Of a stretch of 40,176 bases of DNA, positions 31,532 to 40,176 are shown one piece after another. The DNA comes from Chryseobacterium luteum (GTDB lineage: Bacteria; Bacteroidota; Bacteroidia; Flavobacteriales; Weeksellaceae). The notes under the pieces are model-generated. The model was not told where the DNA came from. It did no database searches and saw only the letters and a list, made by a program, of their open reading frames with translations. Position numbers and translations under genes: made by a program. Each line of letters opens with the position of its first letter. Within the stretch, counting starts at the first letter, position 1. The stretch is from NCBI RefSeq assembly GCF_000737785.1, contig NZ_JPRO01000026.1, forward strand, positions 1 through 40,176, given 5' to 3'.

Positions 31532-32116
31532 ATGATATTTTCCTTACAAGGCAGTGTTCAAGAACTTACGCCCACTTACGCAGTGATCAACGTACAAGGA
31601 GTTGGTTACTATGTAGGTATCAGTTTGATGACCTCCCAGGCCCTGGCCCTGAATAAGCCGGCATTCTTATTTACTCAGCAGATTATACGGGAAGATGCCC
31701 ATCTTCTCTTTGGATTTAACACTCGTTCAGAAAAAGAAATGTTCAATCTGTTAATAAGCGTTAACGGAGTTGGAGCAGTTTCTGCCCTTATACTTCTTTC
31801 CACTTTAAGCCTTGAAGAGATCGCTTCGGCCATACTCTCCAAGAACAGCGTACTCATTCAGAAAGCCAAAGGAATAGGTACCAAAACAGCAGAAAGAATC
31901 ATTGTAGATTTAAAGGATAAAGTCCAGAAATTCAGCATTGCAGACGAAAATATTTCTGCTTTCGTGGATAATAAAGTCAAGGAAGAATCGTTATCTGCAT
32001 TAGAAGTTTTAGGGATCCCGAAACGAATGAGCGAGAAGATCGCAGACAGAATGATGAAGCAGAATCCGGAGATCTCCGTAGAAGAACTGATAAAACATAT
32101 TTTAAAAAACATTTAA
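31532..32116 (+). CDS. ruvA: Holliday junction branch migration protein RuvA
   Basis: 194 residues, normal for RuvA. Domain I is an OB fold (1-63), followed by two helix-hairpin-helix motifs, VNGVGAVSALILLSTLS near 72-88 and AKGIGTKTAERIIVDLKDKV near 107-126, and a flexible linker to the C-terminal three-helix domain III (about 150-194) that binds RuvB. RuvA holds the four-way junction while RuvB drives branch migration. The gene is directly followed by sprA, a pairing common in Flavobacteriia. The only residue oddity is AVSALILL in the first hairpin, still within family range. Confidence 0.97.
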   Translation: MIFSLQGSVQELTPTYAVINVQGVGYYVGISLMTSQALALNKPAFLFTQQIIREDAHLLFGFNTRSEKEMFNLLISVNGVGAVSALILLSTLSLEEIASAILSKNSVLIQKAKGIGTKTAERIIVDLKDKVQKFSIADENISAFVDNKVKEESLSALEVLGIPKRMSEKIADRMMKQNPEISVEELIKHILKNI

Positions 32117-32122
32117 CATTTG

Positions 32123-35100
32123 GTGGCGAATAATAAGCATCTGAAAATATTTTTGTTCCTGTCGTTCCTGTGTATGTCAGTAAGTGCTTTTGCACAACAG
32201 GTACGTGATACTGCGATCATAAAGAAAGATTATCAACTGGCCGACCCCACAAGGTATGAAGCCTTTTACGACATAAAAACAGGTATGTATTACGTATATC
32301 CTAAAATTGGAAATACATTTACAGGCCCTCCTACAGCTATGTCTCCCGAAGAGTATAAAGAATTTATGCTCGCAACACAGTCAAAGGCTTACTACAAGGA
32401 AAAATCCGATAAATACAGCCTCCTTTACAGAAGAGACAGAACCGATGCCCGCAAGAAAGGGCTCATTCCGTCTTTAATGATCAATAACAGACTGTTTGAA
32501 ACCATTTTCGGAAGTAATAAAATAGAGATTATCCCTTCAGGATATGCCTCTTTAGACTTTGCCGGGCTTTATCAAAAAATAGACAACCCGCTGATCCTAC
32601 CACAGAACAGGACCAGTTTTACCTTTGATATAGACCAGAGAATACAGCTGGGATTATTGGGTAAGGTAGGGGAAAACCTTCAGTTGAAAGCCAATTACGA
32701 TACCCAGAGCGGTTTTGCGTTCGAAAACAGAATGAATCTCGTATGGCAGGCAAAAGGAAACTGGAAAGACCTTCAGACCAAAGGCCTTGGAGATGTAGAC
32801 AAACCCAGCGCAGGGGGAGAAGATAAAATCATTAAAAGAGTAGAATTCGGTAACGTGAATATGCCGCTTTCTACCAGTCTTATCCGTGGTTCACAGTCAT
32901 TATTCGGGGTAAAAACAGAATTCCAGTTAGGGAAAACTTACGGTACAGTAGTTCTTTCCCAACAGCAGGGTGAAGCCCGTAATATTGTAGTGCAGGGAGG
33001 AGGTGTTATGAATAACTTTAAAGTCAATGCTATTGATTACGAAGAAAACCAACACTTTTTCCTGGGACATTACTTCCTGGACCGTTATGATAATGCATTG
33101 GCCAATTATCCACAGATCAATTCCACGGTAAACATTACCAGACTGGAAGTTTGGGTATTAGACCAGGGAAACAGTAACCTGGCTTATCAGAAAAGTATTA
33201 TTGGGATCAGAGACCTGGGAGAAGGAGTCTCTGGACTGCCGGATAACTCTCAAAACGGATTGTATCAGTCCATTAATGCAGCTGTAGGAACAAGAGAAGC
33301 TGGTAAAAATTATGCGACAACCTTTCAGGGGCAGATGTTCCCGGGGAGTGCACAGCCTTATGACAACGGAGAGCAATTCATTTTTAATACAAAAGCAAGA
33401 AGGCTGAACACCAATGAATATACATTACAGCCTCAGTTAGGATATATTTCATTGAACCAGAAGCTGAATGAAAATCAGCTTTTAGCCGTTTCCTATTCCT
33501 ATACGGATGGGACCAATAAAGTTTATAAAGTAGGGGAATTCTCCGAAGAAAGTCCGGTACTGGTAACCAAGGTTCTTAGAGTAAACAACAAAGTGAATAC
33601 AGAATCCCCGATGTGGGACCTGATGATGAAAAACATCTACTCCCTGGATGCAGGACAGGTAGCGCAGGACGGTTTTATTCTTAATGTTTTCTACAGAGAT
33701 CCAAAAACAGGAGGTAAAGTAAATTACCTGCCCGGAACCAGTGTTCAGGATAAAAACCTGCTGAAATTACTTAACTGGGACCGCCTTAACATGAACGGCG
33801 ATATCCAGGCCAGCAACGGTATATTGGGAGACGGTATCTTTGACTTTGTCAACGGAATTACAATCAGGCCGGAAACGGGAAGGATTATCTTTACCAAAGT
33901 ACAGCCTTTCGGAAGTTTTATGCAGGGACAGGTTGGAAATGATCCGCAGTTTGTTTTCACGGATCTCTACAAACAGCAAAAACAGGTTGCATCTTCCAGT
34001 AATCTTGCCCAGAGATATACCATAGAAGGACGATATAAAGGAACACAGGGACAGGGGATTTCTCTTGGAGCGGTAAACGTTCCGCAGGGATCTGTAAAAG
34101 TTTCGGCAAATGGTGTCCAGCTGACGGAAGGAGTTGACTATACCGTGGATTATATGCTCGGGACAGTAACGATCATCAATGAAAATGTTAAACAGTCCGG
34201 ACAGGCTATCAACATCTCATTGGAAAACCAGCTTACCTTTAATACCCAAAGAAAAAGATTCTTAGGATTGAACTTAGAAAGAAGGTTCAATGAGAATTTC
34301 ATATTAGGCGGAACAGTTGTTAATTATTCCGAATCTCCGCTTACCCAGAAAGTAAACTACGGACAGGAAGCGGTAAATAATACAATGGCAGGGATCAATA
34401 TGATGTACAACAATCAGATTCCTTTCCTGACGAGGCTTACAGATAAGATCCCATTTGTAAATACAGAAGCGCCATCGAATCTGAACTTTAAAATGGAAGC
34501 AGCATACCTTCTTCCGGGATTGAATAAAGGAACGAATGACCAGTCTTACGTAGATGATTTCGAGCAGACAACATCCAAGATATCCTTAAAAGAACCTGCA
34601 GCCTGGAGCCTGGCCTCAAGACCGGAGAAAAACTTATCGGCACCATTTAACGGAGCACCTGGCGATGATGCCCTGACAAGCGGCTACGGAAGAGGACTTT
34701 TATCATGGTACAATATTGACCCGAGATTCTGGGGAGTGGGAGGAAGAGCGCCTGCAGGAATTACGGCACAATCCGTTTCCAACCACGCATCCAGAAGAGT
34801 TCAGTATTCCGAAATTTATAATAACAGAGATTTTGTGGCAGGTGAACAGACCTTCACCAATACTTTAGATATTTCTTACTATCCACAGGAAAAAGGTCCT
34901 TACAACGTCAATCCGGGTTCCGAAACAGCGGCTTCCAGATGGGCAGGGATCATGAGACCGATCAGTGTTTCCAATTTCGTTAATTCAAATATAGAATATG
35001 TTGAATTCTGGATGATGGACCCTTATGCGGATGGAACTGTTTTAGGAGACAGAGCAAGACTTTTACTTCAGTTAGGGAACGTTTCCGAAGATATCCTGAA

Positions 35101-38100
35101 AGACGGCAAAATGCAGTATGAAAACGGACTTCCAACTCCGGGAGCCCCTTCTACTACCACAACTTCCAATTGGGGAGTACAGCCGAAGCAGCCGCCAATC
35201 CTTTATGCATTTTCAAGCGAAGGTGATGACAGAAGAGCTCAGGATTTAGGATATGACGGTTTAAGCTCAGATCAGGAATCGATGAGGTTCGGAAATACAT
35301 TTGTTAACCCGGTGACCAACTTAGTTGACCCGGCGGTGGATGATTTTGTGTTTTTTATGTCTGATAAATTCACAGGCAATCAGGCGGCATCTCTTGTTCA
35401 GAGATATAAATATTTCAGAAATCCGGAAGGAAACTCCCAAGCCAATTCATTAGAAGTGGCTTCACAGACTCCGGATGCAGAAGATATCAACAAAGATTAT
35501 AACCTTGACCAGACAGAAAGTTATAATGAATATGTTGTAAAATTGGATAGACCGAGTCTTGCATTAGGACAGAACAACATCGTAGATGTAAAAACGGTGA
35601 AGGCTACTTTCCAGAACGGACAGTCTTCTGATGTGAAATGGTATTTGTTCAGAATTCCTGTTTCAAAATATGCTGAAACTGATGCGGAGGGAGAACGAAG
35701 TGCTTCAGTGCTTAACAACGTAAGATTTGCGAGATTAATGCTTGCCGGTTTTGAGCAGACTTCTACTTTAAGATTTGGAACGATGGATCTTGTAAGATCA
35801 GACTGGAGAAGATATCCCAATCAGATTGCCAGTCCTTCAGTAAGTTCACAACAGGAAGGGGCTGTAATAGCGGATAATAACAATTTTGAAGTAGGAAGTG
35901 TAAACATTGAAGAGAATGCCCTGAATCAGCCTCCTTATGTACTACCTCCGGGAATTGACAGACAGGTGTTGAGTGGAAATGCAGGGGCACAGAGACAGAA
36001 TGAGGCTTCACTTTACATGAGAGTAAATAGTCTTGCAGGAGAAGCAAGAGGGGTTTTCAAAAATACCACTCTGGACATGAGAAGATACAAAAAACTTAAA
36101 CTTTTTGTACATGACCAGGCTCCAAATACCAGAGATGTGGGTATTGATAAGGACGCTAAATTCTTTATCCGTTTCGGAAGTGATGCTACAGATAACTATT
36201 ACGAGTACGAATCTGAAATGACATTGACTCAAAGTACGGCCACAACGCCTTTAGAAATATGGCCTGTTGAAAACAACGTTGATTTTGAAATCCAGAATTT
36301 TGTAGATGCCAAAATCCGGAGAGATAAGAATTCAGCCAATATTGTAGACCGAATCATGGATCCTAACTTTGGAGATGATTCAAAAAGAATTTATATTAAA
36401 GGACGTCCGAGTTTAGGAAACATTACCACCATTATGATTGGGGTAAGAAATACAAAACGAAGCGAGTCAATCACCAGAATTCTTTGGGTAAACGAAATCC
36501 GTCTTTCAGAAATTGAAAATGATGGCGGGTATGCAGGTAACGCAAGTTTAAACTTTAACCTGGGAGATTTTGCTACTATAAATACAAGTGCATCTTATAC
36601 CTCTGTAGGTTTCGGTAATATAGATTCAAAGCCGGCAGAAAGAAGCCAGTCTACACAGTCTGCATTTAGTATTAACACCGCTGTAAACGTAGATAAATTC
36701 CTTCCTGAAAAAAGCGGAATGAAGATTCCTCTGAACTATTCCTATTCACAGACCATCGAGGATCCGAAATATAACCCTCTGGACACCGATGTGGAATTCA
36801 GCAAGGCGGCCAACAAGGAACAGCTTAAAAAAGTAGCAAGAACTTATACACAGCAAAGAAGTATCGGGGTTGTCAATATGCATAAAGAAAGGGTAAATCC
36901 AAACAAGAAACCTAAATTCTACGATATTGAGAACGTTTCCGTAACTGCAGTTTATAATGACGATTATTACAGGGATATTTATACTTCAAGAAACTACAGA
37001 CAGTATCTGAGAGGTTATGTTGATTACAACTATACCTTCAAGCCGTGGGTAATTAAGCCGTTCAACAAAATGATCAGCGATACGGCAAAATCCACAAAAT
37101 ATCTGAGATGGATCAAAGAATTCAATTTCAACCCGATTCCTACAAGATTCTCTTTCAGAACGGAAATAGACAGAAATTATAACGAGCTTGAATTTAGAAA
37201 TGTAGAAGCAATCCTAAGCGGAAATACTGGTGATAGTTTTGATGCCATCAAAAACAGGAACTTCTTCTTCGGATGGCAGTACGGTTTAGGATTCAACTTT
37301 ACAAAATCACTAAAGCTGGAGATCAACTCTGCAACAAGAACCCTTAATGATAATATAGATGTGAACGGAATGAATGACAAATCCATCTTTGGGAATGTAT
37401 TCAGATCAGGCAGACCGGTATTGTACAATCACAGAGTACAGCTTAATTACAAACTGCCGTTCCAGTACCTTCCGTATTTGGATTTCATTGATGCAGAAAT
37501 TGGGTATGGACTTACTTATAACTGGAATGCAAGATCTACCGCACTCCTTTCAAGCCCTGAAGGAAGTTTAGGTTCCGTAGGTCAGAATACAAACGTGATT
37601 CAGGCTACGGCTACTGCGGATATTCCGAAATTCTTCGGACAGTTTAAATATTTCAAGACCATCTCTGCGAAACTGCAGAAGCGTAAACAGGAGATTGATT
37701 CACTGAACAATGTGTATACACAGCAATGGGAGAAGAAAAGATACAGATATAAGAGTTATAAATTCAAAAATAGACTGACCATACTCCAGAGCGCAGCTTT
37801 CGCATTGACATCGTTTAAACAGTTAGATATTAATTATTCTGAAAATAACGGAACGGTACTTCCCGGTTTACTTTCAGCACCAAACATGTATGGGTACGGC
37901 CAGACGTTGGGAGGTCCTACTATGGGATTCCTTTTCGGATCACAGGCTGACATCAGGAGAACCGTGCTGGAAAATGGATGGGTAAGCGATTCCCCTTATA
38001 TGACCGATCCTTATGTGAAGATGTCGACCAGAGAATTAAGGGCCAATTTACAGATACTTCCGATCAATGATTTTAGAATTGATCTTAGTGCATTGCATAA

Positions 38101-39145
38101 TTATAACAGGAACTTCTCACAGTCTGGATTTAATAACCGGAATAATCTAGGAACAGCAAACCATGATTATGCATTTGCCAATGATCAGGTAACCTATTCC
38201 AACTCTGTTGTCCTTCTTAAAACATCATTCAAAGAAACCCAGGCCGTTTATCAGGCAATCAGGGAAAATGCAATGATACTTTCCCAGCAGATGGGGTTAG
38301 GAGAAATACTCAACAGTGATGGCTTTGCAGATCATTATAGTATTGCCAATGCCTACGTATTGATTCCTGCATTCAGGGCAGCAGTTGAAGGGAAATCCGT
38401 TAAACAGATTGGAAATGCCAAAAAAGCAGGACTTCCTATTCCAAACTGGAAGGTCACCTACTCAGGGTTAAGAAACATTCCGATTATTAACGGGCAGTTC
38501 TCTAAATTTGATCTCCTGCATGGCTATACGGCAACCTATACGGCAACCGGTATACAGTCAAGTATTGATTACTTTAACAGGATTTCAGGTGGAAATGCAT
38601 TCGATGTCAATAATGATTACATCAATCCGTTTACATTCTCGCAGGTCGGTTACGTAGAATCATTCTCGCCGCTTATCGGTATAGATGTTACTATGAGAAA
38701 CAATATGCAGTTTGGGCTTCAGTATAACAGAAACAGGATGCTGTTACTGGGATTGGTGAACCATACCCTTACCGAAGATTCCAATACGGAATATGTAGTG
38801 AGACTTGGATATATAGTGAAAAATTTCAGACTTGGTATGGCTAATACAAGAGGATCCAGAGGAAAAGGAAGTGACCTGAACATCAGAGGAGACATCTCAA
38901 TCAGAGACAGCAAAACTTCCATCATGAATATCCTGTTGAACGATTCACAGATCACCGGAGGCCAGAAACTCATGAATATAAAACTTTCCGCAGATTACAA
39001 CGTTTCCGAAAATCTGAACCTGAGAGTATTCTATGAGCAGATGACTTCCAAGTACAAAATATCAACAGCATTCCCGCTGTCTACTATTAGAGCCGGTCTG
39101 TCTGCAACATTTACGTTTGGAGACTCAGGTGGCGGCGGTTTCTAA
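32123..39145 (+). CDS. sprA: SprA, outer-membrane channel of the type IX secretion/gliding system
   Basis: 2,340 residues from the GTG at 32123; a TTG at 32120 is an alternative and no ATG gives a full signal peptide. The signal peptide ends at about SAFAQ (25). SprA forms a very large beta-barrel in the outer membrane through which T9SS cargo with sorting domains leaves the periplasm; it is also needed for gliding in motile members. The sequence is a long run of beta-strand repeats with aromatic ends (YNYTF, FRTEIDRNYNELEFRN, LGYIVKNFRLGM) and a C-terminal barrel end (FTFGDSGGGGF). Length is near the usual 2,400. It starts six bases after ruvA and ends before a terminator. Confidence 0.96.
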   Translation: MANNKHLKIFLFLSFLCMSVSAFAQQVRDTAIIKKDYQLADPTRYEAFYDIKTGMYYVYPKIGNTFTGPPTAMSPEEYKEFMLATQSKAYYKEKSDKYSLLYRRDRTDARKKGLIPSLMINNRLFETIFGSNKIEIIPSGYASLDFAGLYQKIDNPLILPQNRTSFTFDIDQRIQLGLLGKVGENLQLKANYDTQSGFAFENRMNLVWQAKGNWKDLQTKGLGDVDKPSAGGEDKIIKRVEFGNVNMPLSTSLIRGSQSLFGVKTEFQLGKTYGTVVLSQQQGEARNIVVQGGGVMNNFKVNAIDYEENQHFFLGHYFLDRYDNALANYPQINSTVNITRLEVWVLDQGNSNLAYQKSIIGIRDLGEGVSGLPDNSQNGLYQSINAAVGTREAGKNYATTFQGQMFPGSAQPYDNGEQFIFNTKARRLNTNEYTLQPQLGYISLNQKLNENQLLAVSYSYTDGTNKVYKVGEFSEESPVLVTKVLRVNNKVNTESPMWDLMMKNIYSLDAGQVAQDGFILNVFYRDPKTGGKVNYLPGTSVQDKNLLKLLNWDRLNMNGDIQASNGILGDGIFDFVNGITIRPETGRIIFTKVQPFGSFMQGQVGNDPQFVFTDLYKQQKQVASSSNLAQRYTIEGRYKGTQGQGISLGAVNVPQGSVKVSANGVQLTEGVDYTVDYMLGTVTIINENVKQSGQAINISLENQLTFNTQRKRFLGLNLERRFNENFILGGTVVNYSESPLTQKVNYGQEAVNNTMAGINMMYNNQIPFLTRLTDKIPFVNTEAPSNLNFKMEAAYLLPGLNKGTNDQSYVDDFEQTTSKISLKEPAAWSLASRPEKNLSAPFNGAPGDDALTSGYGRGLLSWYNIDPRFWGVGGRAPAGITAQSVSNHASRRVQYSEIYNNRDFVAGEQTFTNTLDISYYPQEKGPYNVNPGSETAASRWAGIMRPISVSNFVNSNIEYVEFWMMDPYADGTVLGDRARLLLQLGNVSEDILKDGKMQYENGLPTPGAPSTTTTSNWGVQPKQPPILYAFSSEGDDRRAQDLGYDGLSSDQESMRFGNTFVNPVTNLVDPAVDDFVFFMSDKFTGNQAASLVQRYKYFRNPEGNSQANSLEVASQTPDAEDINKDYNLDQTESYNEYVVKLDRPSLALGQNNIVDVKTVKATFQNGQSSDVKWYLFRIPVSKYAETDAEGERSASVLNNVRFARLMLAGFEQTSTLRFGTMDLVRSDWRRYPNQIASPSVSSQQEGAVIADNNNFEVGSVNIEENALNQPPYVLPPGIDRQVLSGNAGAQRQNEASLYMRVNSLAGEARGVFKNTTLDMRRYKKLKLFVHDQAPNTRDVGIDKDAKFFIRFGSDATDNYYEYESEMTLTQSTATTPLEIWPVENNVDFEIQNFVDAKIRRDKNSANIVDRIMDPNFGDDSKRIYIKGRPSLGNITTIMIGVRNTKRSESITRILWVNEIRLSEIENDGGYAGNASLNFNLGDFATINTSASYTSVGFGNIDSKPAERSQSTQSAFSINTAVNVDKFLPEKSGMKIPLNYSYSQTIEDPKYNPLDTDVEFSKAANKEQLKKVARTYTQQRSIGVVNMHKERVNPNKKPKFYDIENVSVTAVYNDDYYRDIYTSRNYRQYLRGYVDYNYTFKPWVIKPFNKMISDTAKSTKYLRWIKEFNFNPIPTRFSFRTEIDRNYNELEFRNVEAILSGNTGDSFDAIKNRNFFFGWQYGLGFNFTKSLKLEINSATRTLNDNIDVNGMNDKSIFGNVFRSGRPVLYNHRVQLNYKLPFQYLPYLDFIDAEIGYGLTYNWNARSTALLSSPEGSLGSVGQNTNVIQATATADIPKFFGQFKYFKTISAKLQKRKQEIDSLNNVYTQQWEKKRYRYKSYKFKNRLTILQSAAFALTSFKQLDINYSENNGTVLPGLLSAPNMYGYGQTLGGPTMGFLFGSQADIRRTVLENGWVSDSPYMTDPYVKMSTRELRANLQILPINDFRIDLSALHNYNRNFSQSGFNNRNNLGTANHDYAFANDQVTYSNSVVLLKTSFKETQAVYQAIRENAMILSQQMGLGEILNSDGFADHYSIANAYVLIPAFRAAVEGKSVKQIGNAKKAGLPIPNWKVTYSGLRNIPIINGQFSKFDLLHGYTATYTATGIQSSIDYFNRISGGNAFDVNNDYINPFTFSQVGYVESFSPLIGIDVTMRNNMQFGLQYNRNRMLLLGLVNHTLTEDSNTEYVVRLGYIVKNFRLGMANTRGSRGKGSDLNIRGDISIRDSKTSIMNILLNDSQITGGQKLMNIKLSADYNVSENLNLRVFYEQMTSKYKISTAFPLSTIRAGLSATFTFGDSGGGGF

Positions 39146-39166
39146 AGTAAAATCAGATAAAACCTT

Positions 39167-39197
39167 AAATGTCCTTCGAAATTGAAGGACATTTTTT
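39167..39197 (+). terminator. Rho-independent terminator after sprA
   Basis: AAATGTCCTTC (39167-39177), loop GAAATT, GAAGGACATTT (39184-39194), then T (six in a row from 39192). It separates sprA from gcvH. Confidence 0.85.
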
Positions 39198-39230
39198 ATA
39201 TCCGATATTTGAAGCTACTATTATTTTGAA

Positions 39231-39238
39231 TACATTTG
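39231..39238 (+). promoter_or_regulatory. -7 box of the gcvH promoter
   Basis: TACATTTG, a perfect TAnnTTTG, 18 bases before the ATG at 39257. A TTG at 39236 lies inside this box and is therefore not the start. Confidence 0.5.
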
Positions 39239-39256
39239 TATAAAATAAAAATTAAA

Positions 39257-39634
39257 ATGAATACACCATCAGAATTAAAGTACACTAAAGATCACGAATG
39301 GATTAAGATCGAAGGTAACGTTGCTACAATCGGTATTACAGACTTTGCACAGGGAGAGCTTGGCGATATCGTATATGTGGATATAGATACTGTAGATGAT
39401 GATCTTGAAGGAGGAGCTGTTTTCGGAAGTGTAGAAGCCGTGAAAACTGTTTCAGATTTATTCCTGCCTGTTGCCGGAAAAGTTATTGAGTTTAATTCAG
39501 AGTTGGAAGCTCAGCCTGAGCTGCTAAATACAGACCCTTATGGAAACGGATGGATCATTAAATTAGAAATTGCTGATGGTGCAGATCATTCAGAACTGCT
39601 TACGGCAGAAGAATACCAGGCAATCATTGGATAA
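39257..39634 (+). CDS. gcvH: Glycine cleavage system H protein
   Basis: 125 residues. KYTKDHEWIKIEG is the standard start, and the lipoyl-lysine site is Lys63 in FGSVEAVKTVSD, where lipoate carries the aminomethyl group between the P, T and L proteins. The C-terminal NTDPYGNGWIIKLE is also standard. Length fits the family. The other glycine cleavage genes are not nearby, which is usual in this group. The following VanZ-like gene overlaps its end by eight bases if it starts at the TTG at 39627. Confidence 0.96.
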   Translation: MNTPSELKYTKDHEWIKIEGNVATIGITDFAQGELGDIVYVDIDTVDDDLEGGAVFGSVEAVKTVSDLFLPVAGKVIEFNSELEAQPELLNTDPYGNGWIIKLEIADGADHSELLTAEEYQAIIG

Positions 39635-39986
39635 GGTTTCAAAAATATTTAGTAAGATTTTGCCCATTTATTGGGCATTTCTTACTTATATGCTCCTCAG
39701 GCCGGGTGAAGAGAACCATGAGTATTGGTTTATGTTCAACGGTATTGACAAAGTTTTACACCTGAGCATATTTGCAATGTTGGGATTCTGCTTTATTGCC
39801 ACCTTTCCCAAAATCAAATTTTCCTATTTCTTTCAGATCATTCTTATATATGCCTTTCTTACCGAGATCCTTCAGGAAGAAATGGGCTTGGGCAGATCAA
39901 TGGAATCTTTAGATATCGTAGCAGATACTATAGGATGCCTGGTTGGATACTCCATATATAAAGCATTGATCAAACGATTTTTCTAG
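39627..39986 (+). CDS. VanZ-like membrane protein
   Basis: 119 residues from a TTG at 39627 that overlaps the gcvH stop; an ATG at 39570 would put 65 bases inside gcvH, which is less likely. Four hydrophobic segments. Family marks are LRPGEENHEYW, DKVLHLSIFAMLGF (the D-K-x-x-H of VanZ-like proteins), LTEILQEEMGLGRSMESLDIVADTIGCLVGY. VanZ itself gives low teicoplanin resistance by an unclear route; most members of this family are small membrane proteins of unknown role. Co-transcription with gcvH follows from the overlap. Confidence 0.85.
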   Translation: MDKVSKIFSKILPIYWAFLTYMLLRPGEENHEYWFMFNGIDKVLHLSIFAMLGFCFIATFPKIKFSYFFQIILIYAFLTEILQEEMGLGRSMESLDIVADTIGCLVGYSIYKALIKRFF

Positions 39987-40019
39987 CCAAACTCCTTTTT
40001 CTTATTTAAGATTGATCTT

Positions 40020-40085
40020 TGTGGATAACTATAGAGTTAATCTAATCTATTAATAATTAAAAGATTATGTTTATAGTTATCCCCA
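40020..40085. promoter_or_regulatory. Inverted pair of DnaA-box-like sites
   Basis: TGTGGATAA at 40020-40028 is the reverse complement of a perfect DnaA box (TTATCCACA). TTATCCCCA at 40077-40085 is a one-mismatch box. Together they form a 12-of-13-bp inverted repeat (40021-40033 and 40072-40084) around a very AT-rich spacer of 38 bases. It may be a DnaA-bound regulatory site or a hairpin. Confidence 0.45.
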
Positions 40086-40124
40086 TTATGAACTGGGTGT
40101 AAATTTTATGTTAAATAATTTTGT

Positions 40125-40152
40125 TTTGCGTTTGAATAAGTTGTTATCTTTG
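40125..40152 (+). promoter_or_regulatory. Promoter reading out of the right edge
   Basis: TTTG at 40125-40128 and a perfect TATCTTTG at 40145-40152, 16 bases apart (another TTTTG at 40119 gives 21). Transcription would start near 40160, so the next gene or RNA lies outside the window. Confidence 0.5.
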
Positions 40153-40176
40153 CCCCACTGAAAAACGGAAGTTATT

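Noticed and set aside
40020..40085. Calling an origin of replication
   Set aside because: Only two boxes are visible and no dnaA or other origin gene lies in the window; kept only as an observation.
1..40176. CRISPR arrays, tRNA or rRNA genes, insertion sequences
   Set aside because: No regular short repeats with spacers, no cloverleaf or rRNA-like segment and no transposase were seen on reading; a full search was not possible.

Overview
This window looks like a piece of a Chryseobacterium-type chromosome (Bacteroidota, Flavobacteriia, Weeksellaceae). The base composition is AT-rich. There are many promoter -7 boxes of the Bacteroidota form TAnnTTTG. It carries the type IX secretion/gliding translocon gene sprA between ruvA and gcvH, a T9SS cargo protein with a C-terminal sorting domain, a GLPGLI protein and a grasp-with-spasm peptide-modification locus. 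The genus is an inference from gene content; no search was run.

Layout. (1) 1-4,650 (+): an accessory island of secreted and envelope proteins. It includes a protein with a PAAR-like (DUF4280-like) N-terminal domain, plausibly a type VI secretion-associated effector. It is followed by a lipoprotein and a secreted protein that may be its immunity or partner genes. A segment of about 360 bp occurs twice, 3,406 bp apart, and flanks this cassette; the left copy leaves a gene fragment. (2) 4,678-10,550: a 1,693-residue multi-domain surface protein exported by T9SS (-), divergent from an HxlR-family regulator (+), with a long palindrome between them. (3) 10,575-16,212 (-): an export module for small cysteine-rich peptides. 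It contains a VKOR-thioredoxin oxidoreductase, two GG-leader precursor peptides with six cysteines each (one with knottin spacing), a C39-peptidase ABC transporter and its HlyD-type adaptor. (4) 16,387-22,622 (-): a grasp-with-spasm (graspetide-like) operon. It contains a GG-leader precursor, two tandem cassettes of lipoprotein - ATP-grasp ligase - conserved 60-residue protein, one intact SPASM protein, one 19-codon remnant of a second SPASM gene, and a GLPGLI protein. A divergent XRE regulator lies at 22,864 with nested inverted repeats in the shared intergenic region. (5) 23,480-40,176: mostly core genome. It holds a possible small RNA with a strong terminator, a minus-strand run gtrA-like - plsC-like - sugar MFS transporter - DUF3810, then on the plus strand a small coiled-coil protein, an N-acetylglucosamine kinase-like gene, malic enzyme, ruvA, sprA, gcvH and a VanZ-like gene. 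The right edge has a pair of inverted DnaA-box-like sites and a promoter reading out of the window.

How it fits together. Regions 3 and 4 are two neighbouring pathways for ribosomally made, GG-leader peptides. Region 3 supplies disulfide chemistry plus leader removal and export. Region 4 supplies ATP-grasp macrocyclisation but has no transporter of its own in view, so the region 3 C39 transporter may serve both (inference). SprA is the outer-membrane channel of T9SS and would export proteins such as the region 2 surface protein. The most interesting parts are the duplicated grasp-with-spasm cassette with its unannotated 60-residue protein, the knottin-like exported peptide, and the effector cassette flanked by direct repeats.
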